Numbered from the stretch's first letter, positions 11,451-23,186 are shown. The stretch is 64,000 nt of DNA from Dendrophyllia cribrosa (GCA_024195265.1 JAJLRJ010000004.1:27478434-27542433), one strand, 5' to 3'. The notes: generated by a model from the sequence alone, not told the origin. Numbers and translations: made by a program.

Positions 11451-11933
11451 TGATATTATTGTGTACCTTTCATCTAGTATACATAGATTTATGCTGAGCC
11501 TGTCTTACATATTGTAAGAAAATAAAGAGATTTTTAAGAAACACTTTAAGAAGTTTTCATTTTCCAATAAACAGAAACCCTGCTTTTGGGTTTGGCTGGA
11601 AGCCCTAAGGATTTTTTGGGGTCTTGACTTTTGGCTCCATTCGATCATCCCCGCCACTTGAAATCCCAAGTACCCCCGGCCACCTGCCAGAATTTTGAAA
11701 ATGCTATCCCAGAGCCTAAATTATTTTGGTTTCAGACCTTGCACCTGCCAACTGCATAATTAAAATTCAATGTAGCCACCACCCAAATAAATAATGAGCA
11801 CATTTAGCAAATACTCATATATCTCCTTGCAATAAGAATTTATTCGGGCTAACCATAATAAAGTGGCACCCTCCTTTCCCAAGGTGGAAATGCAAGATGA
11901 AGTTTGTAAAATGTAGCTAGGCTAAGCATAAGC
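11451..11933. other. No supported feature
   Basis: AT-rich spacer with a polyadenylation-like AATAAA at about 11520. That signal could serve gene A read-through, but nothing else supports a gene. Confidence 0.35.
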
Positions 11934-12068
11934 TAGCCTGTGAACAGGCTTCCCGGCTGGGAAAAACGAAAAGAAACTGGCCGTGGTGAGAGAAGTGGCC
12001 GTTTCCCCCTCCCCCACTTCTCTCGCCGCACACCATTTCCCAGCCGCGAAGTCTGTTCACAGGCTAGC
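11934..12068. mobile_element. Palindromic MITE related to the 23.26-23.88 kb element
   Basis: GCTAGCCTGTGAACAGGCTT at the left is mirrored by GTCTGTTCACAGGCTAGC at the right, and GGCTGGGAAA by TTTCCCAGCC. The inner phrase AAGAAACTGGCCGTGGTGAG is nearly the same as in the arms of the 23.26-23.88 kb element (AAGAAACTGGTCGGGACGAG). It is a short member of the same family with no coding content. Confidence 0.75.
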
Positions 12069-12277
12069 ATAAGCTCATTGTTTTAATCAAAAAGGTGCCA
12101 TTTAAAGGGACTGTTTGGGAATACAGTTTACAACCCAAACTCCCCAAAAAACTGCTCACAAAGCAAATCTGTACAAAATAGCATGTGAGATCATGTGACA
12201 TGTATGTGATGAAACAGAAATGAAACAAAACGGTAGCCACATACAAGAGCCCGAACTCTAACATGATAAAGTAATAG

Positions 12278-12429
12278 CCCAATTTCGATATATTAAAATT
12301 CAACTTGAAACAAAAGACATCACTACGAGGCTTAGGGGAATGCTATAAGGGATTTATATGGTTTATTCCCCCAAGCCTCGTAGTGATGTCTTTTGTTTCA
12401 AGTTGAATTTTAATATATCGAAATTGGCC
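12278..12429. mobile_element. Near-perfect hairpin MITE
   Basis: The left arm (12278-12341) and right arm (12365-12429) are almost exact reverse complements, for example GAAACAAAAGACATCACTAC against GTAGTGATGTCTTTTGTTTC, separated by about 24 bases. The near identity of the arms suggests a recent insertion or a mechanism that keeps them matched. Confidence 0.85.
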
Positions 12430-12596
12430 TATTCTCATTTATTCAAATTAATTTGCTGCTTTTCGGTAATAGTGGCTTGCACCATGAAGCAACAATCGTA
12501 CTGAACAATGTTAATGCTGTAATAATGTATAGAGCTAAATATTAACCTGTCTGCTAATTCCTAAATGGGTCAGGACATTCAAATGACATTTATTGC

Positions 12597-12886
12597 GGTT
12601 TTCAGAAACACGCGAACTCTGCTCAAGTCAACATTAACCAGAAGTACGTTTTTCGCTGCTGTCAATCATAATTATGGCGACAGTTAACGAACCTCAAAAA
12701 ACTGAAACAAACAAAATGGATCGAAATCTACCAATCACAACTGACAAACGTCACCTTCTGACCCTGAGGAAGTGAACTGATGTTTCCTGAGAGGTCCGCT
12801 TAGATGATTGACTGCAACGAAAACTGAACTTCGTGGTCACCATTTACTTGAGCAGAGTTTGTGTTTCTGAAAAGCACTATAAGAAT
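12597..12886. mobile_element. MITE with ~30-bp terminal inverted repeats
   Basis: GGTTTTCAGAAACACGCGAA plus CTCTGCTCAAGT at the left pairs with ACTTGAGCAGAGTTTGTGTT plus TCTGAAAAGC at the right. There is no open frame of note. The superfamily is not identified. Confidence 0.65.
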
Positions 12887-13057
12887 ATTATTGCAAAGAA
12901 ATCACCAAGTTGCTATAAAACACTGAAATATTTTTGCTTTGTCCTTTGAGCTGTGAAATTATTAAATTCATTTTTTTCTTTTTTGATTTTTAACAAATGC
13001 TGAAATTTAGAGTCAAGTTCCATAGGCCATTATATGGCGAAAATATGACTATGAAAG

Positions 13058-13320
13058 TCATTCTCATCGCCAAAGCAGCTTGTTTGTCTCAGCCGGCTGG
13101 GTCTGGTGCACAAGGAACAAGTGGCTCTTTAGGACACAAGATTTGATTGGATAGAATCTAACAAAGGGAACAGACGCATTTAAAAATGGCTGATCTGATT
13201 GGATTCCCTTTCATTGTTAGATTATATTCAATCAAATCATGTGTCCCCAGAGCCACTTGTTCCTTGTGCAACAGGCCCAGCTGGCTAAGAGGGACAAGTG
13301 GCTCTGGCGATGAGAATGTA
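13058..13320. mobile_element. Palindromic MITE
   Basis: CATTCTCATCGCC...CAGCCGGCTGG...AACAAGTGGCTC on the left is matched by GAGCCACTTGTTCC...CCAGCTGGCT...GGCGATGAGAATG on the right. The family looks related to the one at 20862-21240, which shares CCGGCTGAGAGA-type arms. Confidence 0.7.
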
Positions 13321-13837
13321 TGCAAGTGCACCATGTAGACAGGGCAAAAATAACAATTATTCTGTGCATGCTGAACAATGGGTGCACAAGGGCACACAAA
13401 GTTGTGCTATCGATGCCAACTTCTGCATTTCTGAAAACTCATGGAATACACAGTATTCAGGTAATCAAGCAAAAGTAAATAAAAGTTAATGACAATTCAT
13501 GGTAATCAATTGATATCAATTGAATTTCAGGTGATCGATTGTCATAGATTAATCAGGCCGGGAATAAAAACAAAAGTCGATATTTAATCTAATACAGAGG
13601 AAAAGCACAGAGCTGGTAAACGTTGAAGTAGATTTCAGAACACCCAGCTGAGGGTCCCTTCATTCTCTAAAGCTTTAGCAGTCCTGAAACGTTACCTCAC
13701 TATAGTCGAGAGTACATTTCTTACTCTATCACATATCCAAAGTGGACACTGATACCTTAAATATAGCTGAAGATATTGCAGATTTAACAACAGCATCCAA
13801 AGTTGTTTACATTTGTGAAAAATTAATTTGGGCCTTA

Positions 13838-14082
13838 AAGGGGCTACGTCACGATATTTTGAGTCATAACATTATCGACCTAAATTACGGTTAAAGTGTT
13901 GGGAAAACTAAAAATAATAGTTTGCGAAGGAAGAAAAACACCAAAGGAGTGATTCTAAAGCAAAAAGAAACAAGGATGGCTAAGGATGGAGTAGATTGAA
14001 ACTGATTGAAAATGATGATCTTGAAAAGTTTAGCTAATTTTTTCAAGATTAACGAACGATGACGCAGCTCCTTTAAAGGGTT
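13838..14082. mobile_element. MITE with ~20-bp inverted ends, in the gene B 3' region
   Basis: CCTTAAAGGGGCTACGTCAC at the left pairs imperfectly with GACGCAGCTCCTTTAAAGG at the right. It lies downstream of the inferred gene B stop (14140-14142), so it is a separate insertion into that gene's trailing region. Confidence 0.6.
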
Positions 14083-14430
14083 AAGATTAATATTTTTTTT
14101 AGTCCCCACAACAAAAACTGTTTTGTGCCTGCTAAAAAATTAATCGGTCCAAAGGGGATAACCCTCGCACACCGAGGTTATTTTATCAGGGTTCGTACTC
14201 TTTTCAGGTTTTAAAATTCCATGACTTTCCATGACCTTTTCCATGACCTTTTCAAATTTTCCATGACCTAGAGTTAAGCAGTTGTTTTCGAAATTTTGTC
14301 AAAACAATCATTGCTTCAAGGTATTTTCCGACATTGTAACCCAGTTGAACAAAAACAGTAAGCAACGCTTTTAATGAAGTATAAAATGTGTTCTTTTTCT
14401 TACAGTAAAGTTAAAAATGCTGAAATGTGT

Positions 14431-17400
14431 TCAGAGATTAGCACTCTTCTTTGTGAGCTCTCTGAGCTCATCTTCAATTTTTTCCAAGGCACCCTCTTTC
14501 TCTTTTGCTGATTTTCTCAATGCATTTGACTTAGAGAGGAGAATTAGCTTGGCTTTTTCTTCAGCTTCTTTTGCTAGAGAGTCTGCATCAAATTGCAGGG
14601 CAGAAATGGAACTTGCAAGGCGCTTTTTCTTTTTCTCTAACTCTGCTTTTTCCTCAAGGATTGCTTTCCGCTTGTTGTTCTTCGCTGCTTGCTGCTTCTC
14701 TGCTTTCTGCTCTTCAAGATAGGCAAGGTAACGTTGTCTCCCTCCACTAGCTGCTGTGAGAAGTTCCCTGCAAACTACCAACTGATTCAACCCTCCAATG
14801 CTGAGAATGTGGTCATGAATTATACGCTGGGCAATAAAAGTCTGTTCTTTCATGTTCTCAATCATGACTTGGCGGTTTACTGAAAAACCTCTTTCCACAC
14901 TTGCTTGCCCATGGGAAAGAATTAAGAGTTTTCTTATCAGATCCCACAGCTTGGACAGAGAGCTGACAGGAGTAATATGATTCTGAAGAAATACATCCAG
15001 TCTGTCTATCTTGAAGCTGAATTCCTCAAAGGCTGACCTCTCAACCTTAATAGCTCGATCAACAAACTCAGAGTACTGCAAAACTAAAGAATCACAATCA
15101 CGCATGTCCATTCTCTTGCATTCAACCAACTTCTTCAGCACTACTTTAAACTTTGCACAGCATGCTTCTTTGTCTTGCACAATCAAGTTGGGGTCCAGAC
15201 ACATCAGATTTCTTGCCAAAGAGTAGGCTATGGGGGTCTTCTCAAACAGTTTGCTCACAGCTTTGCTTAAGAAGGACTTGAACTCACTTTTGAACTGGTA
15301 AATCTGAAAGAAGCAATAAATAATTTAAAAGTTGAGCATAGTTTGTAAATGACAAATCTTTATGAACCAGGTCATACTGATACTATTGCAAACCTAGCTG
15401 CAGGCAACTCAATTGAAACTTCTCGAAAGGAAAATGTGAGAGAATAAAGGTTCAGAAAGTCAAGACAATAGGATACAAAAGAAGAAGAAATATTGGGTCA
15501 GGCATTGGTAAGAGCAGAGGCCCTTTCCAGCCCAGGGTCTTTCTTCAAGTCTATGAAGTTTTTCAGTCAGGGTTGCCTGTCAGTGTGGAGAAGCCTTTGA
15601 TGCAATATTACCTTTTATATGGTTGGGTTTCGTCCACTGAGGCTAAATAAGAAGCAATATTTTATCCACCCTTTAACAGTTCAGTGAAATATTTTTTATC
15701 AATTTTGTACAATGCACATTTACTACTCTAATAGGGATTAAAAACTATGATCATTTCTTTTCATTACTTGCTTTAGAAAATAGTAGTAAATTGTTAATAA
15801 TTTAAAAATCCACAGTAATTAAGTGTTTACAACTAAATTAAGAAAAGAAAACAATGTAGTTACCTGGCGATCACTAACTTTTTTGTCTGCCTGCAATTTC
15901 TTGAGCTTGTCCACAGCAACAAATCCAGGATCTACCTTGTTAATCTCAAGGTAAATATTCTTATCTGAGAGGTCCACTTTTAGAAGCTTTAAAGCTGAGG
16001 TTGCTTTCTGGAGTACATCAGACTTGACAAATCTCTTCATTAACCCTTCAATTATCTTTTGTAGAGTGCTAACCATGAATGGCAGAAGTGGGTTGTCACT
16101 TTGGAACAGTGCCAGAAAGGGATGAAGCTGGTTTGCAACTGACTCAAAAGCTGCCATCTTTGCTGGCATGAGTGGATCTTGGACAGCATCTCTTACAATC
16201 TTGAAAGATTTTGATGTTGGTTCACAGTATTTTTTGTCAATTTGTACTTTTCGAACATACTGAATGACTTTGTCCCAAATTTCCTGAGCTCGCAACACAA
16301 CAGGTACGTTCTCAAGCCATCGGTGTTTGCAAAACTTTAAAGGAAACACATCACTTGCTGTTATTTCTGTAAAATCTTGTCTCCGTGCTGGTGAGTCCAC
16401 AAACAGCCAGTATAAAGATGAAAGGATCTCTTCTATGTTCCATTCGGATGCCTTTGCACCAGTCTTGAAGGCGTTGTGAACTACATGTAGCCCACAAGAA
16501 CCAACATTGATTAAAGTCGATGCATCTTCCCCAGCCTCACAAATCTGTTCTTGCATTAAATCATGAAACTTCCAATTCCATTTGGCCCATCCATTGATAT
16601 CTGTAATATCTTGGATTTGTCAATTTTACAACTGTTAAGACATTCTGTCATCTTAACCAGCAAGTCATTGGCAGTTCCATGTCCCATGAACGAGGAGGTC
16701 AGGTATCTCGTTTGCACACTTTCATTCTTTTTATCCCAAAATCTGATGTGAACATCCATTTGTTTAGTCTGTGTGACTTTGTTTTGTGATTCATCAAATA
16801 ACAAAACAAAATCCTCAAGTTTTTTCACCTCATCAAGCAGATGCCGATGGAAAAATGGTGCAATTCCAAAACATGCAAGATATGCACATTTTTTCTCTCC
16901 ACAACTAAACTTGCTGGCAATAGCGCTATCTGGAAACATTCGTTCAAAGAGTTGGGCAATATCCTCACAACTTTTATAACTATAGTGACTTAATACAACC
17001 TTTAATGCCCATAGAACTTCTGCAGCCAGGTGTTCATTTGATGAAAAATGAGATGTCATGTCTTTTGGTTTGGATGGCTGGTCAGGTGTCCTAGCTGCAC
17101 CTTCTGGTACAGGTTGTTCTTGCACAGGCTCAGCAACTGGCAAGAAGTTCCTCAAACTACTGTTGCCCTTGGCATCTAAATTCAAAATTAATGTTGATTA
17201 AAAAATGGATCCGAAAACTGTTGAAAACTACTAATTGCTGGAGAACCATTTGCCTGCAAAAATTAAATCAACTAAAGTTTCAAAGCAACGTTGGGCAAGA
17301 CTTTTGTGTAAGTTGTGGCTCTTAAAAGAGCCATTGTTTGAAGTAAGCTCAATATTCAGTGATAAGATTCTTTCTTAGCCTTCTCCTCTATGTCATCTAG

Positions 17401-18023
17401 GTTGGATAACACGGCCATTGCATTTCTTTCAAAGGAAAGAAAGCAATTTATAAGCACCAACAAATCTTGGAAGTCTTCCTCTGTGGGTAGAATAAGATTT
17501 TCTATTGTCGTTTGCAAATTTAGTTCGTGCTCTTTAAGTTCTTCAAGTAAATTCAAGCGCTCATCGCATATAAAGTCGAGAACAAGTCTGACATCCATAA
17601 TGGCTTCCCTTCTCAAAGCTAAGTAAAAGATTTAAGCGCGAAAATAACCAAGGTATCAGAGGGGGGGGGGGGGGGTTTCATATTGATATACCAGAGCGTA
17701 AGAAAAAGGCGGGCAAACTCTCAAGTCAGTTTATTCGCTCTATAAAAAAGATTGCTTAAATCGTTGGGCTTATCTACTGCAAAAAGTGTAGAACGTGGCA
17801 GAAGAAACAATTTCACAAACTTTTACAGCTCACCTTCAGCAACATCAACATGCTTCTTCGATTTCATGTGGCTTTTCACAGCCGCTTCTCCCATGTTCTG
17901 GATGTCAAAACTCTTCATACAAACTTTACATCTTGCCTCACCATTTGACCTGCCTCTCTCAATCCAATTCGAAAATTGCGCGTTGGTTAACCAAACCTCC
18001 TGAAATTTGCATTTTCCGGGCAT
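14431..18023 (-). pseudogene. hAT transposase, three exons, one frameshift
   Basis: Exons read 18023-17834, 17175-15864 and 15303-14431. Donors are GAAG|GTGAGC and CCAG|GTAACT; acceptors are AATTTAG|ATGCC and TTTCAG|ATTTAC; phases agree. Exon 1 holds a BED-like zinc finger (C32, C35, H52, H58). Exon 2 starts the RNase H-fold region. Exon 3 holds the hAT dimerisation segment SHGQASVERGFSVNRQVMIE, then a long charged coiled coil (EEKAELEKKKKRLASS). The summed exons are 2375 nt, one short of 792 codons. The missing base is near 16580, where the frame reads MDGPNGIGSFMI then stop, while the next frame gives NWKFHDLMQEQI, the usual hAT continuation. Only this lesion was found, so the copy is young, or the base is an assembly error. 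Confidence 0.85.
17356..17625 (-). CDS. Unrecognised acidic ~86-residue frame in the hAT intron
   Basis: A frame beginning MRREAIMDVRLVLDF lies between transposase exons 1 and 2. It is preceded by a good splice acceptor (TTTACTTAG at about 17626) and ends in a stop at 17356. Its composition is protein-like, mostly helical and acidic (ERLNLLEELKEHELNLQTTI), unlike the AT-rich introns around it. It could be an alternative last exon giving a short zinc-finger protein without the catalytic domain, a second transposon gene, or chance. No family recognised. Confidence 0.35.
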   Translation of the reverse strand, partial: YLALRREAIMDVRLVLDFICDERLNLLEELKEHELNLQTTIENLILPTEEDFQDLLVLINCFLSFERNAMAVLSNLDDIEEKAKKESYH

Positions 18024-18708
18024 AATCCACTTTTATATAAGCTTAATAATATTTACGGACGAAGTGAAGCGAAGATCAAATAAACAAAGCACTCACGGGA
18101 AGTTTCACATGAGTGATCACAACGATGTTCCGCGTGAAGGCACACGTGCCTTAAAAGCATTTGATTGGCTCATTCTATATGGGCTGACAAATTTGCATAA
18201 GTCAAGCGCTGGCAAAACGTTTGCGTTAGCGTGATGTTTATTTCCACTGAACTAGAAATACTTGTCTCGCAGAACCTCGCGAAGCTCGGGGGAGGGTGCA
18301 CCGCGGGTCGAAACTTTGGAGGCGTCTCGATTTGCGTATGAGGCTTTTCGCCATTCCACTTCGTCTTCTTTTAAATCAAATACGTTGGTAAAAGGTCATT
18401 GAAAGGTCCTTTCGATGGTTCGCACCGCTGTCTCACGCTGCGCTGTTGCCAGGCAACTGCAGGACACCTTCAAAGCGAGGAATTAAAGTCCGTTTCTGAG
18501 TCGCCTGATTTTTTATCAATTGTTTTTTGTTTTCATCTTGATTGATTTATATTCCCAAAACGTATGCTGCCTTTGTGATTTTGTACCATGAAATAATTTT
18601 CCATGACTTTTCATGACCCACACGTAAATTCCATGACTTTCCAGGCCTGGAAAAGTAAATTTACAATTCCATGACTTTCCAGGTTTTTCCATGACCGTAC
18701 GAACCCTG

Positions 18709-19118
18709 TTTATGGAGAAAGTCATCATGCAACACGCTTCTACTACGTAAGTACCAAACATTATCCTCAGAGAGTGGTGGAGCAGCGTTTTGGTATCCAC
18801 TTTTGGGACCCTTGGGCAATTGGAGAGGAAATATGTTGTGATGCAGAACTGCCCACACAAAAAAATACGCAGTCTTTCCCCATTTTAGACATTGGGAAAT
18901 CAATAAAGTATCACTTTCTGGTTGATAGATTAGAATAACAAGATCTGAGGGGTTAATGACGAGCATGGGAAAAGCATCGGATTCATCCTTGTGGCGTAAT
19001 CTTTGAATTTTGGAGAACATTAAAAGTTCTGCAATGGCCTGATGATATCCTCTACCACTTTCTCCTAGGTTGCGAGACTTCCCCTCCACCGGCGTTTTTC
19101 CCGGTGTATCGCCCTTCT
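18709..19118 (-). pseudogene. Gene B last exon, interrupted by the hAT element
   Basis: A splice acceptor (TTTTTTTTGCAG) ends just above 19118. The exon then reads GDTPGKTPVEGKSRNLGES and FPMLVINPSDLVILIYQ, ending FLHK at the hAT end. Skipping the hAT and one TTTAT copy, the frame continues on the far side at 14181 for about 13 codons and stops at 14140-14142. It is followed at once by TTTTTTAGCAGGCACAAAAC, the motif that also follows the gene A stop. The two genes share order, motifs and acceptor position, so they are paralogues. With the insertion, the natural C-terminus is replaced by transposon sequence. Function unknown. Confidence 0.65.
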
Positions 19119-19213
19119 CTGCAAAAAAAAGCACTATTTTAGTATTTCTGCAAACATATTTTCATAATAATACACTTCCTGAGTTAATAATATTAATAAT
19201 TTTAATAATTACC

Positions 19214-19346
19214 TCTTATTAACCGAGCAGGAGGTCTGTATGGGAGAATCTTTACCGAGCTCGTGAGTACAGACCTCACTATGTTCGGTCTGTACTCATG
19301 AGCTTGGTCAAGATTCTCCCATACAGACCGACTAAGCTCGGTTAAT
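19214..19346. mobile_element. Palindromic MITE
   Basis: TTAACCGAGCAGGAGGTCTG...ATGGGAGAATCTTTACCGAG is mirrored by CTTGGTCAAGATTCTCCCAT...CAGACCGACTAAGCTCGGTTAA. The flanks are rich in TAATAATTTTAATAATTA. It has no coding content. Confidence 0.75.
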
Positions 19347-20861
19347 ATTATATGGCCAAGCAAGAAAACTTTAATTCGTTTATCGGCGTTTAATTCCGAT
19401 TTAATTGTGCGAGTGAAGAGATCAATTCCACGAGTGGAGCAGAGTATAAATAAGAAAAATACCAATCTGTTCAAAAATACAGTTAATCCCTAATTGTTTG
19501 TAGAGAAGAGACTGATTGCATCGAGATAAAATTTTATTAACTAAGGATACCTATCGATAGAGTGCCAACGAGAAAATGATTTTGATTTGTGTGGCAACAG
19601 AATTATGTTTTTGACAGTTTGGTGGTCCCCACCTGTTGCATGGATTTTAGGAAAATTTATTCTAAAAATCAAAGGCTCCTGTGAGCCAACCCGTGAATAC
19701 GAACAGACACGAAATGCTAACGGTTACCCAATATTGGTTTTATGTTTTAAAAATAAATAAATATATGTAACGACTTTTAATCAACGCAAACACACAAAAG
19801 AAAAGAAAAACAGTAATTTCCAACTAAAAGAAAAAAACACAAAATTTCTCGCGTAGAATCGAACCGTCGACCTCTGGTGGTTCCATCTAAGTAGCCTGCC
19901 CAACACCCTTGCCACTTGCAATTGGCCACTGAGACATTCATACATGTAATAACAAGCGTGAAATTTTACTACTTTAATGTATAAACCAAAAAACAGTGAA
20001 AATCGACCACATATTTTCTTTATTTAATTTCTCAGCTGGTATTTACAATGGAGTGTAAAGCTATACCTCTTTTGAAAGGGAATTGAATAAGCTTTCAGAA
20101 AAAAATTTTCACTATCTAGAAACCCATAATATTTAACCACAAAAATTTACAAGATACTTTTTCTCATAATTTATGCAAGCATTTAAAAAAAAAAATGATT
20201 TCCTCTCATTTACTGTCTGGTTTGAGGGAAAAAATAATAGTACAATTTTTTCTTTTACATTTTGTCCAAAAAGACTGCCAATCTGCGAAAAATACATAAT
20301 AACGTGAATAGATTATGCTAATTTAATAGATCTAAACTCATTTGCATAATCTTAGCGTCCCCTCGTGACTAAAATGTTTACTTTCGCTAAGACGCTAAAA
20401 GGCTTCTTTCCATCCAAATTTCTCTCTCTGGACTCGGAAATATGATTTCTAAGATAGATGTCATGAATATATGCAAGGTTTTGAACTTAGAAAGCTGATC
20501 TGAAAAGCATTTCATAGCATTTTAGTCGGCGGCGACACGCTAAGATTTTAAATGTTCGCTTACGTGGAGTTTTCGTTCTCTAATCCGCCAAATAATTTCC
20601 ATTTCCACTGGAAAACACTTCTGCTGTCGAAATTCGAATCCGAAAGCATTTCTTGGCCGCTAAAATTGCCACAAATTAGCGCTGCGTTGGGACAAATTAC
20701 GGCCGCGTTGGAAATGCAAAATTGCGAAAATTGAAAACTTCAATGCGTGACAAGTATCTACGGCAGGGGCCTGAAACTAGCCATGTAATTGGCTAAAATT
20801 GTCTACTTCATGTATATATGTATGATGTATGCTGTCTGTACCAAGTGTGGAATCGTGCGAA
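19347..20861. other. AT-rich spacer, no gene seen
   Basis: A TATAAATA lies at about 19445, and a tRNA-like patch is discussed among the rejected items (about 19855-19920). Homopolymer A runs occur near 20185. No splice-bounded coding exon was recognised. Confidence 0.45.
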
Positions 20862-21240
20862 GGTCCCGCCGGCTAAGAGAAACGGAAAGGGCTCTGGGGA
20901 CGAGAATGCATTGGATGACCAACGGTCTCCAACGGTCCCAGAATCTAGGACTTCCGGTCTTCATGTATGCAGTCGTGATGTTTCCGTTTATCATGGCGTC
21001 TTTCAAACCAAATTTTCCATTATCGCCTTTTTCTCTGTTCTACATGGAGCGGAAAATTCACCAATTCCAGCTAATTTTATACTAAAGAACCCTCTCGACG
21101 GCTGCCATAATACTCCCACAAATTTATACATGGAAACATCAGGACTGCATACATGAACACCGGAAGTCCTAGATTCCAGGACCGTTGGTCAGAGCCCTTC
21201 GTTTCTCGTGCGAAGGCCCAGCCGGCTGAGAGAAACGGTT
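20862..21240. mobile_element. Long palindromic MITE
   Basis: AATCTAGGACTTCCGGTCTT...CATGTATGCAGTCGTGATG on the left is mirrored by CATCAGGACTGCATACATGA...CCGGAAGTCCTAGATTCCAG on the right, about 140 bases apart. Outer pieces CCGGCTAAGAGAAACGG and CCGGCTGAGAGAAACGG occur in direct orientation, so one end may be rearranged. Confidence 0.7.
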
Positions 21241-21391
21241 AAAAAATGGTCCTCAAAAAATGCTGTTTGAAGAACAAATATTCCGTATATCGCTACGATA
21301 AAGGTAAGAAGGTGAAAATTGTGTGTGCAGCGATAAGGATAACAATCATTTCTTAAAATCGAACACAGAGTATCGAACATGATTAAGGTAA

Positions 21392-23002
21392 AGGGACAGT
21401 GTCACGGTGTTTTTCCTAATCTAGGTGTTTCAACTAATCTAGAATTTATTGTCATCATGAACTGTAAAGCGTATTATTTTGGCGACGACAATGACGTTGT
21501 TAGTTTCTTTGCATGCAAGAGGGAAAGTGTGAAGAATTAGGACTCGCAAAGGATGGATTTGACAAGTAAGCCTTGACAGTTCTACATTAAGCTTAACTTA
21601 ACTTAGCTTATATTGTATGCGTTATAAAAAACTTTACGCTGAAGCTTAAGCTTATATGTTTCACCAGTTGTAAAGTTAATTATTTCACTTAGTGTATGTC
21701 ACTAGAATGAAACTTCTACTTCGAATGTCAATAAATAAGCTTTTGCGAGAATAGTTGCTCTCGTCATGCTTTCGTGTACTTTTCATTTCGTGACATGTCG
21801 CGAGTTCCTGGCGATTTTTTACATTGAAAAATTTCATCTGAAATTATGGCTAGCTTAAGCGCTGTCCGGGATGCTTTGATAACAGCCAGTGCTTACGATA
21901 TAATTGACGATGAAGATTTTGTTCTTCTGTATGACGCTTGTTCGTCAAAACCTGTTTTTCCGTATTGGAAATTTCCAAAATTTGATGAGGACGCCTGGAC
22001 TGCCTGGACTGCTGTTGAGTGCCAAACTGAGTTAAGATTTGCAAAAACTGACATTGAGGCTTTGTTGAGATGTCTGGATTTACCGGGTAAAATTGTATGT
22101 GAACAGAGAACAGTTTGTGGGGATATGGAGGCACTTTGCATATTACTTAAGAGACTGGCTTATCCTTGCCGGTATACTGACATGGTACCTCGGTTTGGTC
22201 GTAATCCAACCGAGCTCTGCCTGATTTTTAACCAAACGGTCGATTTCATTTACCAACACCACCGCCATCGTTTGCGTAGTTGGGACCAGTTCTTTTTACT
22301 GCCTGCTCAGCTGCAGAGATATGCAGAAGCTGTGCACCAGCAGGGTGCTCCCCTCAATAACTGTTTTGGTTTCATTGATGGCACAGTGCGTGGCATTGCA
22401 AGGCCACAGCAGAATCTTTGTAAAGGAAGACGATTTTCATTCGAGGTGAGCTTAAGTTGTGGGACGAAGGACTGATCCCTCTCTGGTCCGTATTCTGTTT
22501 ATTTCATTTGTTTTTGATAGACCTAATTAATGCAAATTACCATTTTTTGTTTACTTTTGTTTCTTTTCGCCGCGGTTAAAAATTGCAGAAAACCTAAAAT
22601 CGTCTTAAATTCATTTTAAAATATTAGTAGGGAAGTAATTATTCTTTGATTTTTAAAAATGCGGGACTAAAACCGAGCCTAGGTGCTATTGCTTTTACAA
22701 GAAATGCACCTCGAACATCAAGAGAAAGATATCAAGTAAAATATTGAAGGAATGTGGAACTGTAATTCATTTTAAACTACTTTATTCATTTGAAAATGGC
22801 AAAACTTGAAAAGTTCCACCTGAACTTTTCAAGTGAGAGCTTGAGTTCCTGTTGTTAGCGTAATGATATCACCTCTTTTTCAGCTTCATTGCACTGGCAT
22901 TGTTATTTTGATGAAAATGAACCACTTCTTGTAGGTTTCCGTTGCTGTAAATGTGTTTTTGCACTCTTGAATTTTTGAATAATTATCGTGACACTGCCCC
23001 TT
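21392..23002 (+). mobile_element. PIF/Harbinger transposon, internally deleted, TAA target duplication
   Basis: The left end AGGGACAGTGTCACGG at 21392 and the right end ATCGTGACACTGCCCCTT at 23002 are inverted repeats. TAA flanks both (21389-21391 and 23003-23005), the 3-bp TWA duplication usual for Harbinger. The length of 1611 bp is about half that expected for a full element. It retains the first transposase exon but no rest of the catalytic domain and no Myb/SANT partner gene. Confidence 0.85.
21846..22475 (+). pseudogene. Harbinger transposase N-terminal half
   Basis: The 209-residue frame contains a helical N-terminus, FGRNPTELCLIFNQTVDFIY, and near the end NNCFGFIDGTVRGIARPQQN, where the D of GFIDGT is the first catalytic aspartate of the DDE_Tnp_4 family. 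The frame runs through a likely donor (TTCGAG|GTGAGC at about 22445) and stops 30 bases on. The second D and the E are missing because the 3' exon has been deleted. The true protein start may be the ATG at 21846, which follows an AT-rich leader. Confidence 0.8.
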
Positions 23003-23005
23003 TAA

Positions 23006-23186
23006 TGGGCCTTTCCATTTAATATCTGCCCCCCCCCCCCCCCCCCCCCCTGCCTATTAAGGGTCAAGTAAATCCGAGGGGGAGGGAGGGGGTCTTAAGT
23101 AGTGGTTTCCACAAAGGCTTATGAGAGAACCCTTGAACGATATTTGCTTCATTTCGGGATATTCCCATTGAATTAAAAATCTGGGG
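23006..23186. repeat. C-run and unassigned G-rich sequence
   Basis: A run of about 20 Cs (23031-23050) is followed by GGGGGAGGGAGGGGG. This may be the worn end of another member of the G-run element family seen at 2903-3370. Confidence 0.5.

Larger units (their letters stand above)
14187..18708 (-). mobile_element. hAT-superfamily DNA transposon, 4522 bp, 5-bp target duplication
   Basis: The terminal inverted repeats begin CAGGGTTCGTAC at 14187 and end GTACGAACCCTG at 18708. Both ends continue with subterminal repeats of TTCCATGACTTTCCATGACC. A perfect 5-bp duplication TTTAT flanks it (14182-14186 and 18709-18713). CAGGG ends are typical of hAT elements; most hATs make 8-bp duplications, but 5-bp lineages are known. 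The element carries one three-exon transposase gene on the minus strand and an unexplained short frame in its first intron. It sits inside the last exon of gene B. A solo end of a similar element is at 25112. Confidence 0.85.

Noticed and set aside
18021..18050. TATATAA just upstream of the hAT transposase ATG as promoter
   Set aside because: It is only about 14 bases from the ATG, too close for a standard TATA box unless the true start lies further on.
19855..19920. tRNA-like sequence on the minus strand (GGTCGACGGTTCGATTCTAC)
   Set aside because: The T-loop-like GGTTCGATTC is present, but the T stem does not pair and no acceptor stem was found. It could be a worn tRNA-derived SINE; not enough to call.
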